From positions 124,001 through 188,000 of the forward strand of contig JADBXR010000010.1 of assembly GCA_020403425.1 (NCBI GenBank): a stretch of DNA of 64,000 nucleotides. The letters run 5' to 3'. Made by a program: the position numbers and the translations under genes. Source of the stretch: Chitinophagaceae bacterium. Its GTDB lineage: Bacteria > Bacteroidota > Bacteroidia > Chitinophagales > Chitinophagaceae. Of this stretch, positions 42,405 to 51,205 are shown piece by piece; the first letter of the stretch is position 1; every line of letters begins with the position of its first letter. Below the pieces are notes generated by a model. The model was given only the letters and a program-made list of their open reading frames with translations. It made no database searches and was not told where the DNA came from.

Positions 42405-44660
42405 ATGGCAAAGAAAAATTTTTTATTAGGAAAAGGCGAATTGCTCGCTGAGAATATAAGCGGCGTACCGCGTAAACCGGACAAATCAGCTCCTTATACA
42501 TTTGAGGAAGCCAAGACCCGTCTTATGCCTATGGTCAATTCGGTTGCAGATAATGTAGATCAATTGCCGTCTGATGCTTGCCCTGATGATCTGGCAGTGG
42601 CAGTCATTACCATGAACCCGGAATATATTGCCAAAAGCTACTTTCCAACAGATCTTTTGCGATCTGTTGGACTGGAACCGATCGGGAGTCGTTCCAAAAC
42701 AATCAAACCTGCGAAGCGAAGTAAAGACCGTGAACCAGTGGAAACACTTACCACGGATTTATTCGTGATCGGTAAACGTACAAATTTCAGACACTGGGCA
42801 AGTCGCTTTTCTGCGCTCGAAGAATCAGATGATGGCGCTGCCCAATTGATCGCAATCGAGGAAGTTTCTTTCCCGACTCCACAAGAAAAGCTGAAAGTTG
42901 ATGAAGAAAATTCCAACAAGGAAGTTTATGAAGTCGTGCTTCACCTGAATGAGTCTGGTGGAGAAAGTAGATACCTGAGTTTATTTGGAACCTATCTGCG
43001 TAAACGTGCCATTGATGTAGATTTTAAAAAACGTTTTTATGCAGGCGGTCTGTGTTTCGTTGAAATGCAGGCGCCCGAAAATCTGCGGGATTACATCGCA
43101 CAATACAGTCTTGTTCGGGTAGTACGGACTATGCCGGCGCTTCGATTACTTCGACCGGCTATACGCACAGTCGGACCGGATAAGAAAGTGAAGGCTAACT
43201 TTCCTGCTAATGCACCGATGGATCCCAGCATAAAAGTAGCCATTTTTGATGGCGGGATTCCAGAGGAACATCCCATTCTGAGATGGGCCAAACGATTTGA
43301 CGGAAAAGATATCGGTCCTTCGGATCCAGAATTGGAAGAACATGGTGTAGGTGTAACATCCGCTTTCCTGTTCGGTCATATTGACCCTAAAGGTACTCTA
43401 CCACAACCCTACAGTTTTGTTGATCATTACCGTGTACTTGATACGATTCCAGGGCGCGATCCCTATGAGTTATTCGAGATCCTCGACCGGATCAAGGACG
43501 TGTTACAAACGAGCAAATATGATTTCATCAATCTCAGTCTAGGGCCCGAACTTCCCATTGAGGATGATGAAGTTCATGTCTGGACAGCTGTTCTCGATGA
43601 TTATCTTTCGAAAACTCCAACACTTGCAACAATTGCGGTCGGCAATGGCGGTGAACGCGATGCTACTATGAAAGCGAATCGTATTCAAGTCCCTGAAGAT
43701 TGCGTGAATGCTCTTGGTATTGGCGCTTGCGATGTTCCGGAAAATAATTGGCAGCGTGCTTCGTATAGTTCAGTAGGACCAGGCAGAAGCCCCGGAGTGG
43801 TTAAGCCCGACCTTGTTGATTTCGGCGGATCGTTACCGCGTCCTTTTCTTACGCTAGATGGTATAGATGGAACTTCTATTGTTCCAACTGGTGGCACCAG
43901 TTTCGCCGCTCCTGCCGTGTTGCGTTTGGGCGTTGGAGTAAAGGCTCATTTTGGTGGTGGCCTTGGAGTTCTTGCTATCCGAACACTTCTTATTCACTGT
44001 AGTGAGGCAGCTAATATTCCGAAAGAGGAAATTGGTTTCGGTCGCGTTGCTCGCAACCTTGACGATATCGTTATTTGTCCTGAAGGAGTGGTTCGTGTTG
44101 TCTTTCAAGGAAAAATTTCAGCCGCAAAATATTTAAGAATTCCCATACCCATTCCGCTTGATGAAATCCCTGGCAAATTGAATGTAAAAGCAACCCTTTG
44201 TTATGCTACGGCAGTTGATCCACATCACCCAGAAAACTATACGAGAAGTGGATTGGAGGTAACATTCCGCCCTCATAAAGATAAACATAGTGTGGACGAG
44301 GATGGTCGCGAGTCCATCCATGCTAAAACAAAAACATTCTTCGGGAGCCTTAACAAACAGTTTCAATCAGAAGTTGAACTTCGCAGAGATGCATTAAAAT
44401 GGGAGAACTGTATGCATGCATCTCACAATTTCTTTGGCTCGACGCTCCTTGACCCTGTCTTCGATATTCATTACAATGCTCGACAAGAAGGGCACAATGA
44501 TACGCGGTCACAGGAAATCGAATATGCGCTAGTGATCACAGTATCGTCCCGCAAATCCCCGAACTTGTATGATGATGTTGTACGGCGGTATAGAACCAAA
44601 CTTGAACAGTTAACACCTGTCATTGATATACCTGTAAGAACTTCAAACGGACCTGTTTAA
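42405..44660 (+). CDS. ietS: IetS-like subtilisin-family (S8) serine protease
   Basis: A 751-residue protein with an N-terminal region of 270 residues and a subtilase domain whose triad is complete: D282 (VAIFDGGIPEEHP), H313 (EEHGVGVTSAF) and S499 (GGTSFAAPAVLRL). The oxyanion Asn is N414 (AVGNGG). There is no signal peptide, so it acts in the cytoplasm. A beta-rich C-terminal domain (about 560-751) follows. In IetAS systems the ATPase controls the protease, which is toxic when unleashed. The target is unknown. Confidence 0.9.
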   Translation: MAKKNFLLGKGELLAENISGVPRKPDKSAPYTFEEAKTRLMPMVNSVADNVDQLPSDACPDDLAVAVITMNPEYIAKSYFPTDLLRSVGLEPIGSRSKTIKPAKRSKDREPVETLTTDLFVIGKRTNFRHWASRFSALEESDDGAAQLIAIEEVSFPTPQEKLKVDEENSNKEVYEVVLHLNESGGESRYLSLFGTYLRKRAIDVDFKKRFYAGGLCFVEMQAPENLRDYIAQYSLVRVVRTMPALRLLRPAIRTVGPDKKVKANFPANAPMDPSIKVAIFDGGIPEEHPILRWAKRFDGKDIGPSDPELEEHGVGVTSAFLFGHIDPKGTLPQPYSFVDHYRVLDTIPGRDPYELFEILDRIKDVLQTSKYDFINLSLGPELPIEDDEVHVWTAVLDDYLSKTPTLATIAVGNGGERDATMKANRIQVPEDCVNALGIGACDVPENNWQRASYSSVGPGRSPGVVKPDLVDFGGSLPRPFLTLDGIDGTSIVPTGGTSFAAPAVLRLGVGVKAHFGGGLGVLAIRTLLIHCSEAANIPKEEIGFGRVARNLDDIVICPEGVVRVVFQGKISAAKYLRIPIPIPLDEIPGKLNVKATLCYATAVDPHHPENYTRSGLEVTFRPHKDKHSVDEDGRESIHAKTKTFFGSLNKQFQSEVELRRDALKWENCMHASHNFFGSTLLDPVFDIHYNARQEGHNDTRSQEIEYALVITVSSRKSPNLYDDVVRRYRTKLEQLTPVIDIPVRTSNGPV

Positions 44661-44669
44661 AAAAATACT

Positions 44670-45035
44670 ATGCCAACACACTATGAAATCAGAAAAATGT
44701 TTTTTGACCGTGTAAACAAAAAGCTGCAACCGGAATTGCTATTACCGGTTTATCCGTCTAAACTTCTGGATAACGCCATCGATGAATGCCTTGAAGGGTA
44801 TAATATCAACAATAAAACACTTTTTGAATACCTCGGCCCGGAAAAAACAATCGACTTTTTATATTTTAAATGGAAATGGCGATTTAAAATGTATCTCGAT
44901 GTGGACACTTCTAGAATCAGCATGACGATAGAAGGTGTAAACGCAGAAACAATACAAAACAAACGAGGACAGTTTGAGGAAATTTTCAAACGGATTGATC
45001 AACTGGATATTTTCCATGAGGTTGAATTATACTAA
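44670..45035 (+). CDS. Small hypothetical protein downstream of ietS
   Basis: A 121-residue protein, 9 bp after ietS on the same strand, so probably co-transcribed. It has a helical N-terminus (YEIRKMFFDRVNKKLQPEL) and a beta-rich C-terminal half (KWRFKMYLDVDTSRISMTIEG). No family recognised and no membrane segment. It may be an extra component or regulator of this IetAS copy, or an unrelated passenger. Confidence 0.65.
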   Translation: MPTHYEIRKMFFDRVNKKLQPELLLPVYPSKLLDNAIDECLEGYNINNKTLFEYLGPEKTIDFLYFKWKWRFKMYLDVDTSRISMTIEGVNAETIQNKRGQFEEIFKRIDQLDIFHEVELY

Positions 45036-45104
45036 AATACACTTATCAACCAGTGGCAAAAAATTGAGAGAACCTTACCAAGTACTTTTAGTTTTCATAA
45101 GTTA

Positions 45105-45317
45105 TCACTGCATGCTCATCTTCGCGTAAAAAATTGAGTATACAAAAACTGTAAGCATATCCAGGCCCATCTGCAAATCCACAGCATTGTTGAATCTTGC
45201 ATTCACAATGTACTCATGCGATTCTTTTTCTTCATCGTATGCAGGAAAGATCTCAGCATCCGAATGAATGATTTGCTTCTCCATGCCGGTATTCACGAAC
45301 GTCTGAATTTTATTCAT
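45105..45317 (-). CDS. Small hypothetical protein
   Basis: A 70-residue acidic protein (AEIFPAYDEEKESHEYIVNARF) with a hydrophobic C-terminal stretch (LDMLTVFVYSIFYAKM). No family recognised. It stands alone in the sparse area right of the IetAS genes, and could be a real small gene or chance. Confidence 0.4.
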   Translation of the reverse strand: MNKIQTFVNTGMEKQIIHSDAEIFPAYDEEKESHEYIVNARFNNAVDLQMGLDMLTVFVYSIFYAKMSMQ

Positions 45318-45461
45318 TTACCGGATATAGTCGTCTTCATCGACTAACATTTCTGTAAAATCTATCTTGTAGGTAAGCAGGTATGCCATGACAGATGGTC
45401 TTGGTTAATGATTGCGGCAATTTTACGGGATATTTTGTTTCTCCACTACCCTTATATTATG

Positions 45462-45650
45462 AGCGATCTCGATGCAATTCGTTGGGTGGGTATCTGTGGT
45501 AAAGGGTTTGTCTTTGATGCGGATGTGGACGAGCTTTCCCAGCAGTGCATGGAAGAGTTCGCGGAGAACTTCGAAGATCGGGGTTTGGGTGTTTTCCATG
45601 GGGCTAATGTAGGTGATACTAGGGCACGCGCAACACGGCAAATACGCTAA
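45462..45650 (+). CDS. Doubtful small ORF before the transposase remnant
   Basis: A 62-residue frame (MSDLDAIRWVGICGKGF) that runs into the IS remnant; an antisense frame covers the same bases. Either may be a fragment of a gene broken by the insertion. No family recognised. Confidence 0.25.
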   Translation, partial: SDLDAIRWVGICGKGFVFDADVDELSQQCMEEFAENFEDRGLGVFHGANVGDTRARATRQIR

Positions 45651-45792
45651 ATGGATAGAAGAATACAATCACAAAAGACCCCATGAATCATTAGAAAATA
45701 TGACGCCCTTTAAGTGGAAAACAAACCTTATTAATAAGTGGAAAACAAACCTTATTAATAAGTGGAAAACAAACCTTATTAAAAATGATTAA
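45637..45792 (+). pseudogene. IS3-type transposase remnant (3' end only)
   Basis: The frame reads KYAKWIEEYNHKRPHESL, then ENMTPFKWK, the end of the integrase-core domain of IS3/IS481-type transposases (the Y-N-x-x-R-P-H-x-x-L motif). Everything upstream (DDE catalytic part) is missing. The tail carries three in-frame copies of KWKTNLIN from a 24-bp tandem repeat and ends in TAA at 45790-45792. It marks a decayed insertion near the possible right end of the island. Confidence 0.85.
45712..45783. repeat. 3 x 24-bp tandem repeat
   Basis: Three head-to-tail copies of the 24-bp unit starting AAGTGGAAAACAAACCTTAT (45712, 45736, 45760). The first two are identical and the third differs in its last base. 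The unit length is a multiple of three, so the transposase frame stays open. Confidence 0.95.
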
Positions 45793-45878
45793 ACTCTAAA
45801 AGTGACTGTCTGAAATTAGGGGTACTTACAAATAACCCAGTAAGGGCGATAGTAAAAGTCGTAGAGACTGGACAAAAA

Positions 45879-45900
45879 AACACCGTGAAATCACGGTGTT
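45879..45900. terminator. Hairpin downstream of the LuxR-type regulator
   Basis: AACACCGTGA (45879-45888), loop AA, TCACGGTGTT (45891-45900): a perfect 10-bp stem with an A run (T run on the minus strand) beside it, 36 bp past the regulator's stop. Likely its terminator. Confidence 0.8.
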
Positions 45901-45935
45901 GCTGTTGGGAGGTATAGAACTGAACTTAAGGAATA

Positions 45936-46592
45936 CTAGGAATTTATATTAACAATTCCCGATTGGAATGCGTATACCGTCAATGCCGCTCGGTTATTAA
46001 TTTGTAGTTTATGAAACAAGCTATCCCTGTAATTCTGCACTGTTTTTGGGTTAATCCCTAGTTTTACTGCAATTTCTTTATATCCAAGATTGCTAGATGC
46101 TAATTTGATGAATTCGACCTCCTTTGCAGTAAGAAATTCTTTGCCGTAAAATCCAGCTTTTAATTTGGTTGAACCATAGCGTTTAAAAAAGTCCTTTTTA
46201 ACTAAGTCGCCGAGATAAAAACCTGTACTGTGTACTTCTCTAATTATAGTTGGAAAGATAGCGGGATCTGTATTTTTTGAAAGATATCCGCACGCTCCTT
46301 TTGTTATCATATTAATAACAGTATCCTCATTGTAGAGAAGAGAGAAAATTAGAATATATATTCCCGGGTATTTACTTTTGATTTGATCAATAGCCTCAAT
46401 GCCTGATAACACGGGCATGTTTATATCTAAAATAATGATCTCGGGAAGTTCTTTTGAAAGTGCCAAGCTATCAATTAATTCTTTTCCATTGGAAGCTTCT
46501 AAAATAACTTTTATGTCACTTTCTATTTCAAATACAGATTTTAGTCCTCTGCGGGCAACTACGTGATCATCGACAAGTGCTATATTTATCAT
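45936..46592 (-). CDS. LuxR/NarL-type response regulator (orphan)
   Basis: A 218-residue response regulator. The receiver domain (1-120) has the acidic pair D8/D9, phospho-acceptor D56 (IIILDINMP) and the conserved Lys in YLSKN. The HTH LuxR domain (about 150-212) shows LTAKEVEFIKLAS, GYKEIAVKLGINPKTVQNYR and LFHKLQINNR. It would bind DNA when phosphorylated. No kinase of the matching type is adjacent; the neighbouring kinase pairs with the LytTR regulator. Leftward, alone. Confidence 0.93.
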   Translation of the reverse strand: MINIALVDDHVVARRGLKSVFEIESDIKVILEASNGKELIDSLALSKELPEIIILDINMPVLSGIEAIDQIKSKYPGIYILIFSLLYNEDTVINMITKGACGYLSKNTDPAIFPTIIREVHSTGFYLGDLVKKDFFKRYGSTKLKAGFYGKEFLTAKEVEFIKLASSNLGYKEIAVKLGINPKTVQNYRDSLFHKLQINNRAALTVYAFQSGIVNINS

Positions 46593-46699
46593 ATGGATTC
46601 AGGATTAAATAGTTAAGAGTGTTTTTTAGTTTAAATGATTATGAAATGACTGAATTGAGATAATACGGCATTTATTCAGAGATTTGTTGGATGTGCTTA

Positions 46700-47449
46700 T
46701 TAAGTTTGATTTATAAGTTTCATCCTGACATATTCTTTTTTTAGTCTTGATAACGGGATTCGTGTAACCTTGTCAATAAGCTCTATTTCATTTACAGTGT
46801 CTAAAGTAAGGATGCTTTTAATGTATTTTTTATTTACAAGATGAGATTGATGGCACCTGATAAAATTATACCCTTTTAACATATCCTCATATTCAAATAT
46901 ACCTTTTGAAGCAATCAGACTTTCTCCGGATTTTAAGAAAATCCGGGTATAGTTATTAGCTGCCTCGCATCGAATGATTTCCTCAGGATCAATAAAGCGG
47001 ATTTCTTTTAAAAGTGTTACTGCTATACGATGTTCTTTTGATGGATGGTTTAAAATCGATATCAGGTTTTTTATCTGTTCCTGGGTTTGCCTATGTTCCT
47101 TTTTTATAATAGCTTTTTGTACGGCTTGGATTAGATCAGTAAGTTTCACTGGTTTTAGCAGGTAATCAAGGGCGGAACATTTTACGGCCCTGATTCCATA
47201 TTGGTCATATGCCGTGGTGAAAATGACACCAAAGTCATATTCGCCCAAGGATGAGAGGAGTTCAAATCCATTCGTTTCCTGTAGCTGTATGTCCAATAAT
47301 AGCAGTTCTGGTTTGATTGTGGATATTAATGTGATCCCATCTGCGTAATTCATGGCTTCGCCTGCCAAGGTTATTTGTGGCAGATTGATAAGCAGTCTCT
47401 TCAAATGTTCCAGACTTTTCCTTTCATCTTCAATGATAACTGTTTTCAT
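46700..47449 (-). CDS. LytTR-family response regulator
   Basis: A 249-residue regulator starting at the ATG at 47449 (MKTVIIEDER). The receiver has E7/D8 and phospho-acceptor D53 (LLLLDIQLQETNGF) and the conserved Lys in YLLKPVKL. The LytTR DNA-binding domain (about 145-245) shows IRFIDPEEIIRCEAANNYT and NFIRCHQSHLVNKKYI. LytTR domains bind pairs of direct repeats about two helical turns apart; such a pair lies at 49076-49111. It overlaps the kinase gene by 20 bp. Confidence 0.94.
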   Translation of the reverse strand: MKTVIIEDERKSLEHLKRLLINLPQITLAGEAMNYADGITLISTIKPELLLLDIQLQETNGFELLSSLGEYDFGVIFTTAYDQYGIRAVKCSALDYLLKPVKLTDLIQAVQKAIIKKEHRQTQEQIKNLISILNHPSKEHRIAVTLLKEIRFIDPEEIIRCEAANNYTRIFLKSGESLIASKGIFEYEDMLKGYNFIRCHQSHLVNKKYIKSILTLDTVNEIELIDKVTRIPLSRLKKEYVRMKLINQT

Positions 47450-49013
47450 AGGCTTGTATCCAGTTTTCAAAATAATAGGTTGCTTTGCTGCTATTTGATT
47501 GATGCCTTAATACGAACGAGATATTGTCAGTTTTATATAACTCGCGCAATCGTTCAATCCGGTCCTTTGTCAGTTGCAAACCATAACCATTTCCCTTTCT
47601 TTTCTGATTAGAAGTTATTTGTTTACCTCCATTGTCTTCTACGGTAATTACCAGGTCATTGTTTCGTTTTTGGATGGCTATCAGCAGTAAACCTTGGTTA
47701 GCTTTCCCTGAGATCCCGTGTTTGATCGCGTTTTCAACTACCGGTTGAAGAAGCATAGGAGGGAACTCGATCTGATCAAGGTCAAGTGCAGGATCTATAT
47801 CCATCATCCATTTGAACTCAAAACGTAGCTGTTCCACCCGCAGGTATTTTTCCAGTGTATCCAGGTCCTCTGACAATGGAATCATTGTCTCACGGCTGTT
47901 TTTCAAAGTATCACGCATGATATCTGAAAAAGAGGACAGGTATTCATTGGCTCTCTCATTCTCCTGATTGGAGACCAATCCTTCAATGGAGCTCAGTGCG
48001 TTAAATACAAAATGGGGATTGAGTTGTGTTTGTACGTTAGTGAGCTGATCTTCCAATTGTTTCCTTTTCCTTGCCTCTCTTTGTAAACGGTAGCGATGGT
48101 ACCTGTAGGGAGCACCCAATAAAACCGCCAGCCCGATCAGACTTAAGGCAGATCTACCCAGGGTTGATTGATACCAATGGGGTAGTATTTTGAGGGAATA
48201 GGTATTGACCAGTTCCATATCCAGGTATCGAATATCCAGCAGATACTGGTTGTTTGACTCCAATGAGTCCAAAGAAAGTAAATGGCCGGTAATCTGCCAC
48301 CGGGGTTTGGCTTTTATATATGAAGGATAGAGACGAAACTGAATACAAGAGTCCCTGTTCCAATTGTTTTTCCGGATAAGCAGATCCAGTTTTTTACCAG
48401 CGTCCAGTACCAGGGTAGTACCCTTCAGGCTGTCAAAGCCCATCCATTGTTTCTTTGGGTCGTTAGCAGTGAGTGATTTGATCTTGCTATCAATGGAATC
48501 TGCTGCTTCTTTCCGTCTGTAACCTTCAATAACCGGAAGTGATCCGGGGCGATAGAAAACAGCTTGATGGATGAGTTCCCCGCCTTTTTTATAACGGAAT
48601 GTAAGTGTGGCAGAGTCTCCATACTGTAACTGAAAGGCTGCCAATAAACTACCAAAGGGGAAGCTGGTATTATTTGTCTCTACCGGTATTAGGGGTTTCC
48701 AATTCGGTAGCGGCTGTTTAGCATAGGTATAGCTATACTCGATTTTTGTATACTCATCTACAGGAAGCGGTTTACCCAGCCGAAAGGAATGATTACTCTG
48801 AATGCCTGTTTTCCTGGGAGCCAATGCGATCTGTATGTTCCCGCTTAAGGTATGGGTTCGATCTCCAACAGAAAGTTTATGACTAAAGACGGCTGTTTTG
48901 ACAATGAAGGGTACTTTGCTAATATAGGTGATGGTAGAAGGCGGCGTAGTCTGGCCAATGGCAAAAGATGCTACAATCAGCAGGCAGCCTGTATGATATA
49001 TTGGATTTCTCAC
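47430..49013 (-). CDS. LytS-type sensor histidine kinase
   Basis: A 527-residue membrane kinase that starts at a GTG (49013); no in-frame ATG lies near. It has a signal-like N-terminus, a large extracytoplasmic domain (about 20-285), one membrane helix (LSLIGLAVLLGAPY), a short coiled coil, the His-kinase motif LNPHFVFNALSS with the phosphorylated His, and a HATPase domain (VVENAIKHG, VEDNGG). Partner of the overlapping LytTR regulator. The long periplasmic beta-rich sensor likely detects a surface or envelope signal. Confidence 0.92.
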   Translation of the reverse strand: MRNPIYHTGCLLIVASFAIGQTTPPSTITYISKVPFIVKTAVFSHKLSVGDRTHTLSGNIQIALAPRKTGIQSNHSFRLGKPLPVDEYTKIEYSYTYAKQPLPNWKPLIPVETNNTSFPFGSLLAAFQLQYGDSATLTFRYKKGGELIHQAVFYRPGSLPVIEGYRRKEAADSIDSKIKSLTANDPKKQWMGFDSLKGTTLVLDAGKKLDLLIRKNNWNRDSCIQFRLYPSYIKAKPRWQITGHLLSLDSLESNNQYLLDIRYLDMELVNTYSLKILPHWYQSTLGRSALSLIGLAVLLGAPYRYHRYRLQREARKRKQLEDQLTNVQTQLNPHFVFNALSSIEGLVSNQENERANEYLSSFSDIMRDTLKNSRETMIPLSEDLDTLEKYLRVEQLRFEFKWMMDIDPALDLDQIEFPPMLLQPVVENAIKHGISGKANQGLLLIAIQKRNNDLVITVEDNGGKQITSNQKRKGNGYGLQLTKDRIERLRELYKTDNISFVLRHQSNSSKATYYFENWIQAYENSYH

Positions 49014-49075
49014 ATCAGTAATTGGTCATTGAATATACAAATTCCTTTTTTGATAAAACGGATACCGCCATAATT

Positions 49076-49111
49076 CAACCGACACACATCCGTTTCCAAC
49101 CGATACACATC
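49076..49111 (+). promoter_or_regulatory. Tandem 15-bp direct repeat, candidate LytTR operator
   Basis: CAACCGACACACATC (49076-49090) and CAACCGATACACATC (49097-49111) differ at one base and start exactly 21 bp apart, two helical turns. They lie between the kinase gene and the divergent lipoprotein gene. This spacing is what LytTR regulators recognise. Confidence 0.7.
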
Positions 49112-49168
49112 AGGGTCATATTGGGCAAGACCTATCAGACAGTTTTGGACTACTAAAACCAAACTGCC

Positions 49169-49612
49169 ATGAATAAAATCCTTTTGATCCTTTGCCTCAT
49201 CAGTGTAGCCTATTCCTGCAAAAAAGAAGAAGAGTCCCTTATCCCCCTTTCAGCTAAGCACGAGTTCTTCAAGAGCCGGGCGGATATGGCCAGTCAAATC
49301 CAATCCTTTGTTTCACAACGTTTTCCGAATGAAACACTGGACGAGATCAGCCATGTTTCCTATATTGATTCCAGGGATAAAAGTTATGCACTGGTTTTTT
49401 TCAAATCCAACAAAAGATCCGGCAACCTTCTGCTGGAACGTCAATACAAAAACGGCGTTTTATTGGCTGCTTCCGGTACCAGCTGTGAGGGAGTGGGATG
49501 TAATTGCCAGGTGGTAACCACGATCAGTAATGAAGGTGACGTTACCGTCAAATGCTCCTGTAGTTCCTGCACCATGCTGGTTACTGAGACCATCGCACCT
49601 ACTATTAACTGA
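49169..49612 (+). CDS. Small Cys-rich lipoprotein
   Basis: A 147-residue protein with a lipoprotein signal peptide (LLILCLISVAYSC, Cys17 lipidated) and a charged linker (KKEEES). The C-terminal part is rich in Cys: CEGVGCNCQ and CSCSSCTM, which could bind metal or form disulfides. It is divergent from the LytS/LytTR genes, and the candidate LytTR site lies in its promoter. The AraC gene follows after 3 bp, so the two form an operon. Function unknown; it may be the signal-linked surface protein of this system. Confidence 0.75.
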   Translation: MNKILLILCLISVAYSCKKEEESLIPLSAKHEFFKSRADMASQIQSFVSQRFPNETLDEISHVSYIDSRDKSYALVFFKSNKRSGNLLLERQYKNGVLLAASGTSCEGVGCNCQVVTTISNEGDVTVKCSCSSCTMLVTETIAPTIN

Positions 49613-49615
49613 TCC

Positions 49616-50596
49616 ATGAAAGGAGTCTTTGTAGATGGTCAATTCAAACCCTTCCGGCAAATACCAGCTTTGCCGGAAGGATATCCCGGTCCGGTGATCC
49701 GGACAAGCACTATTTTTTTTGTCAAAGGAAATTTTGGCCGTGTCACCTGTCAGCGTCTGGTTTCCGGCCCTTTTGAGATCTGGCACAGCGTGTATGAAGT
49801 AACGCAGGATTGCCAGATGCGCTTTCACCACAAGAAGGCATTTTTAGGTGTCCACGCCGTTCTGGAGGGCGACTCACCGTATGAAATCAATGGGTTACCT
49901 TCAGTGCGGTTCAGAGAACAGGAATGCAATTTTTATTACCTGCCTTTGCTGGATGGGACGGCGCATCTTGAAAAAAGAAAACGTTACCAGAACCTGAATA
50001 TGTGTCTGCGGGCCACTCAGGTAAAACCTTATCTCGCTCATTTTGATACTGGCAAGAGATTTACAGCCAGGCTCTTTGAAAAGGAGCCTGTCGTACTTCA
50101 CCATGATCCTTTGCCCATGGGCTTTGCTCTGAAGGGTATCATCCAGGAGATTCTGACCTTTACCGCCGCCATTGATCAACAGGATCTTTTCTTAAAGATC
50201 AAGATTCATGAATTCTTGTTTTATCTATTTGGGGCCTCCTTACCGGTAGATCCGATCCGTCCCGAGATCAGGGATCGTTTACTGGATGTCAAGAAAATCA
50301 TTGAGCAACAGTTTACCCAGCATTTTACTATCCGGCAACTATCCAGAAAGTCCGGCATGAATACCACCAGTTTTAAAACCGCCTTCAAATTGGCATTTGG
50401 TATGGCTCCTTTTGAATACCTGATAGAGATCAGGATGCAACATGCTGTGACCCTGCTTCAAAAAAGAGACCTCTCTATCCAACGAGTGGCGGATGCTTCC
50501 GGCTATAAAAGTTTTGGCAGTTTTATCAAAGCTTTCAAAAGAAGGTTCGGCGTTACGCCCGGGCAGATCAAAAAAACATTTCCAAACGAACCATAG
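49616..50596 (+). CDS. AraC-family transcriptional regulator
   Basis: A 326-residue regulator with an unrecognised N-terminal sensor part and a C-terminal AraC double HTH (about 215-322): FTIRQLSRKSGMNTTSFKTAF, MAPFEYLIEIRMQHA, then LSIQRVADASGYKSFGSFI and RRFGVTPGQIKK. Position, 3 bp after the lipoprotein and upstream of the MauE-like, small exported and Sus genes, suggests it controls those genes. Confidence 0.92.
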   Translation: MKGVFVDGQFKPFRQIPALPEGYPGPVIRTSTIFFVKGNFGRVTCQRLVSGPFEIWHSVYEVTQDCQMRFHHKKAFLGVHAVLEGDSPYEINGLPSVRFREQECNFYYLPLLDGTAHLEKRKRYQNLNMCLRATQVKPYLAHFDTGKRFTARLFEKEPVVLHHDPLPMGFALKGIIQEILTFTAAIDQQDLFLKIKIHEFLFYLFGASLPVDPIRPEIRDRLLDVKKIIEQQFTQHFTIRQLSRKSGMNTTSFKTAFKLAFGMAPFEYLIEIRMQHAVTLLQKRDLSIQRVADASGYKSFGSFIKAFKRRFGVTPGQIKKTFPNEP

Positions 50597-50667
50597 GCAT
50601 TACCAGTCAAACAATACTGGCCCAGGTTTGCTTTTCATATTTGTGGCAGCGTAAATCTGATTAAGTT

Positions 50668-51102
50668 ATGCGGCACAAGTGTTTAGTCGAAATCCTATCC
50701 AGTCTGCTTATTTTATTGTTCGTTTATACAGCCGTCAATAAAATAATCGGGTTCTCCTCTTTTAAAACCGTACTAGCCCAATCTCCGCTGATCGGTTCAT
50801 TTGCTGCTGTAATTGCGTGGTTTTTGCCTCTAGTGGAACTTGGTACTGCCAGCCTGTTGTTTTTTGCATCTACACGTAAAGCTGGGTTTTATGCTGCTGC
50901 CTGTTTGCTGATTGTATTTACCGGGTATATCGGTTATATGCTATTGTTTTCTAGTCAGCTGCCTTGTTCCTGTGGTGGAGTCCTCAAGTTTTTAAGCTGG
51001 CGGGCTCATTTATTATTTAATGTGGTCTGGATACTAGTTGCCATGGTGGGGCTGCGGCTGATGGGAGGGAGGCAATCTGACAAATATGATAACAGGAAGT
51101 AA
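50668..51102 (+). CDS. MauE/DoxX-like redox-associated membrane protein
   Basis: A 144-residue protein with four membrane helices. After the third, LPCSCGGVLKFLSW carries a Cys-x-Cys-Gly motif typical of Bacteroidota MauE/DoxX-like proteins that are linked to TlpA-type thioredoxins. It may pass electrons or help disulfide handling for the exported proteins of the locus. The next gene starts about 100 bp later. Confidence 0.85.
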   Translation: MRHKCLVEILSSLLILLFVYTAVNKIIGFSSFKTVLAQSPLIGSFAAVIAWFLPLVELGTASLLFFASTRKAGFYAAACLLIVFTGYIGYMLLFSSQLPCSCGGVLKFLSWRAHLLFNVVWILVAMVGLRLMGGRQSDKYDNRK

Positions 51103-51205
51103 GCTGAAAACCTGTAAAAGAGTAAGCAAACATTTTCCATCATTTGTTGCTACAGGAGCGGCAGCCAAAACTGGTATTTTATTCATTTATTTTAAAATCA
51201 ATTGC

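Noticed and set aside
45423..45668. 81-residue leftward frame
   Set aside because: Overlaps an equally weak + frame and the transposase remnant; no family features.
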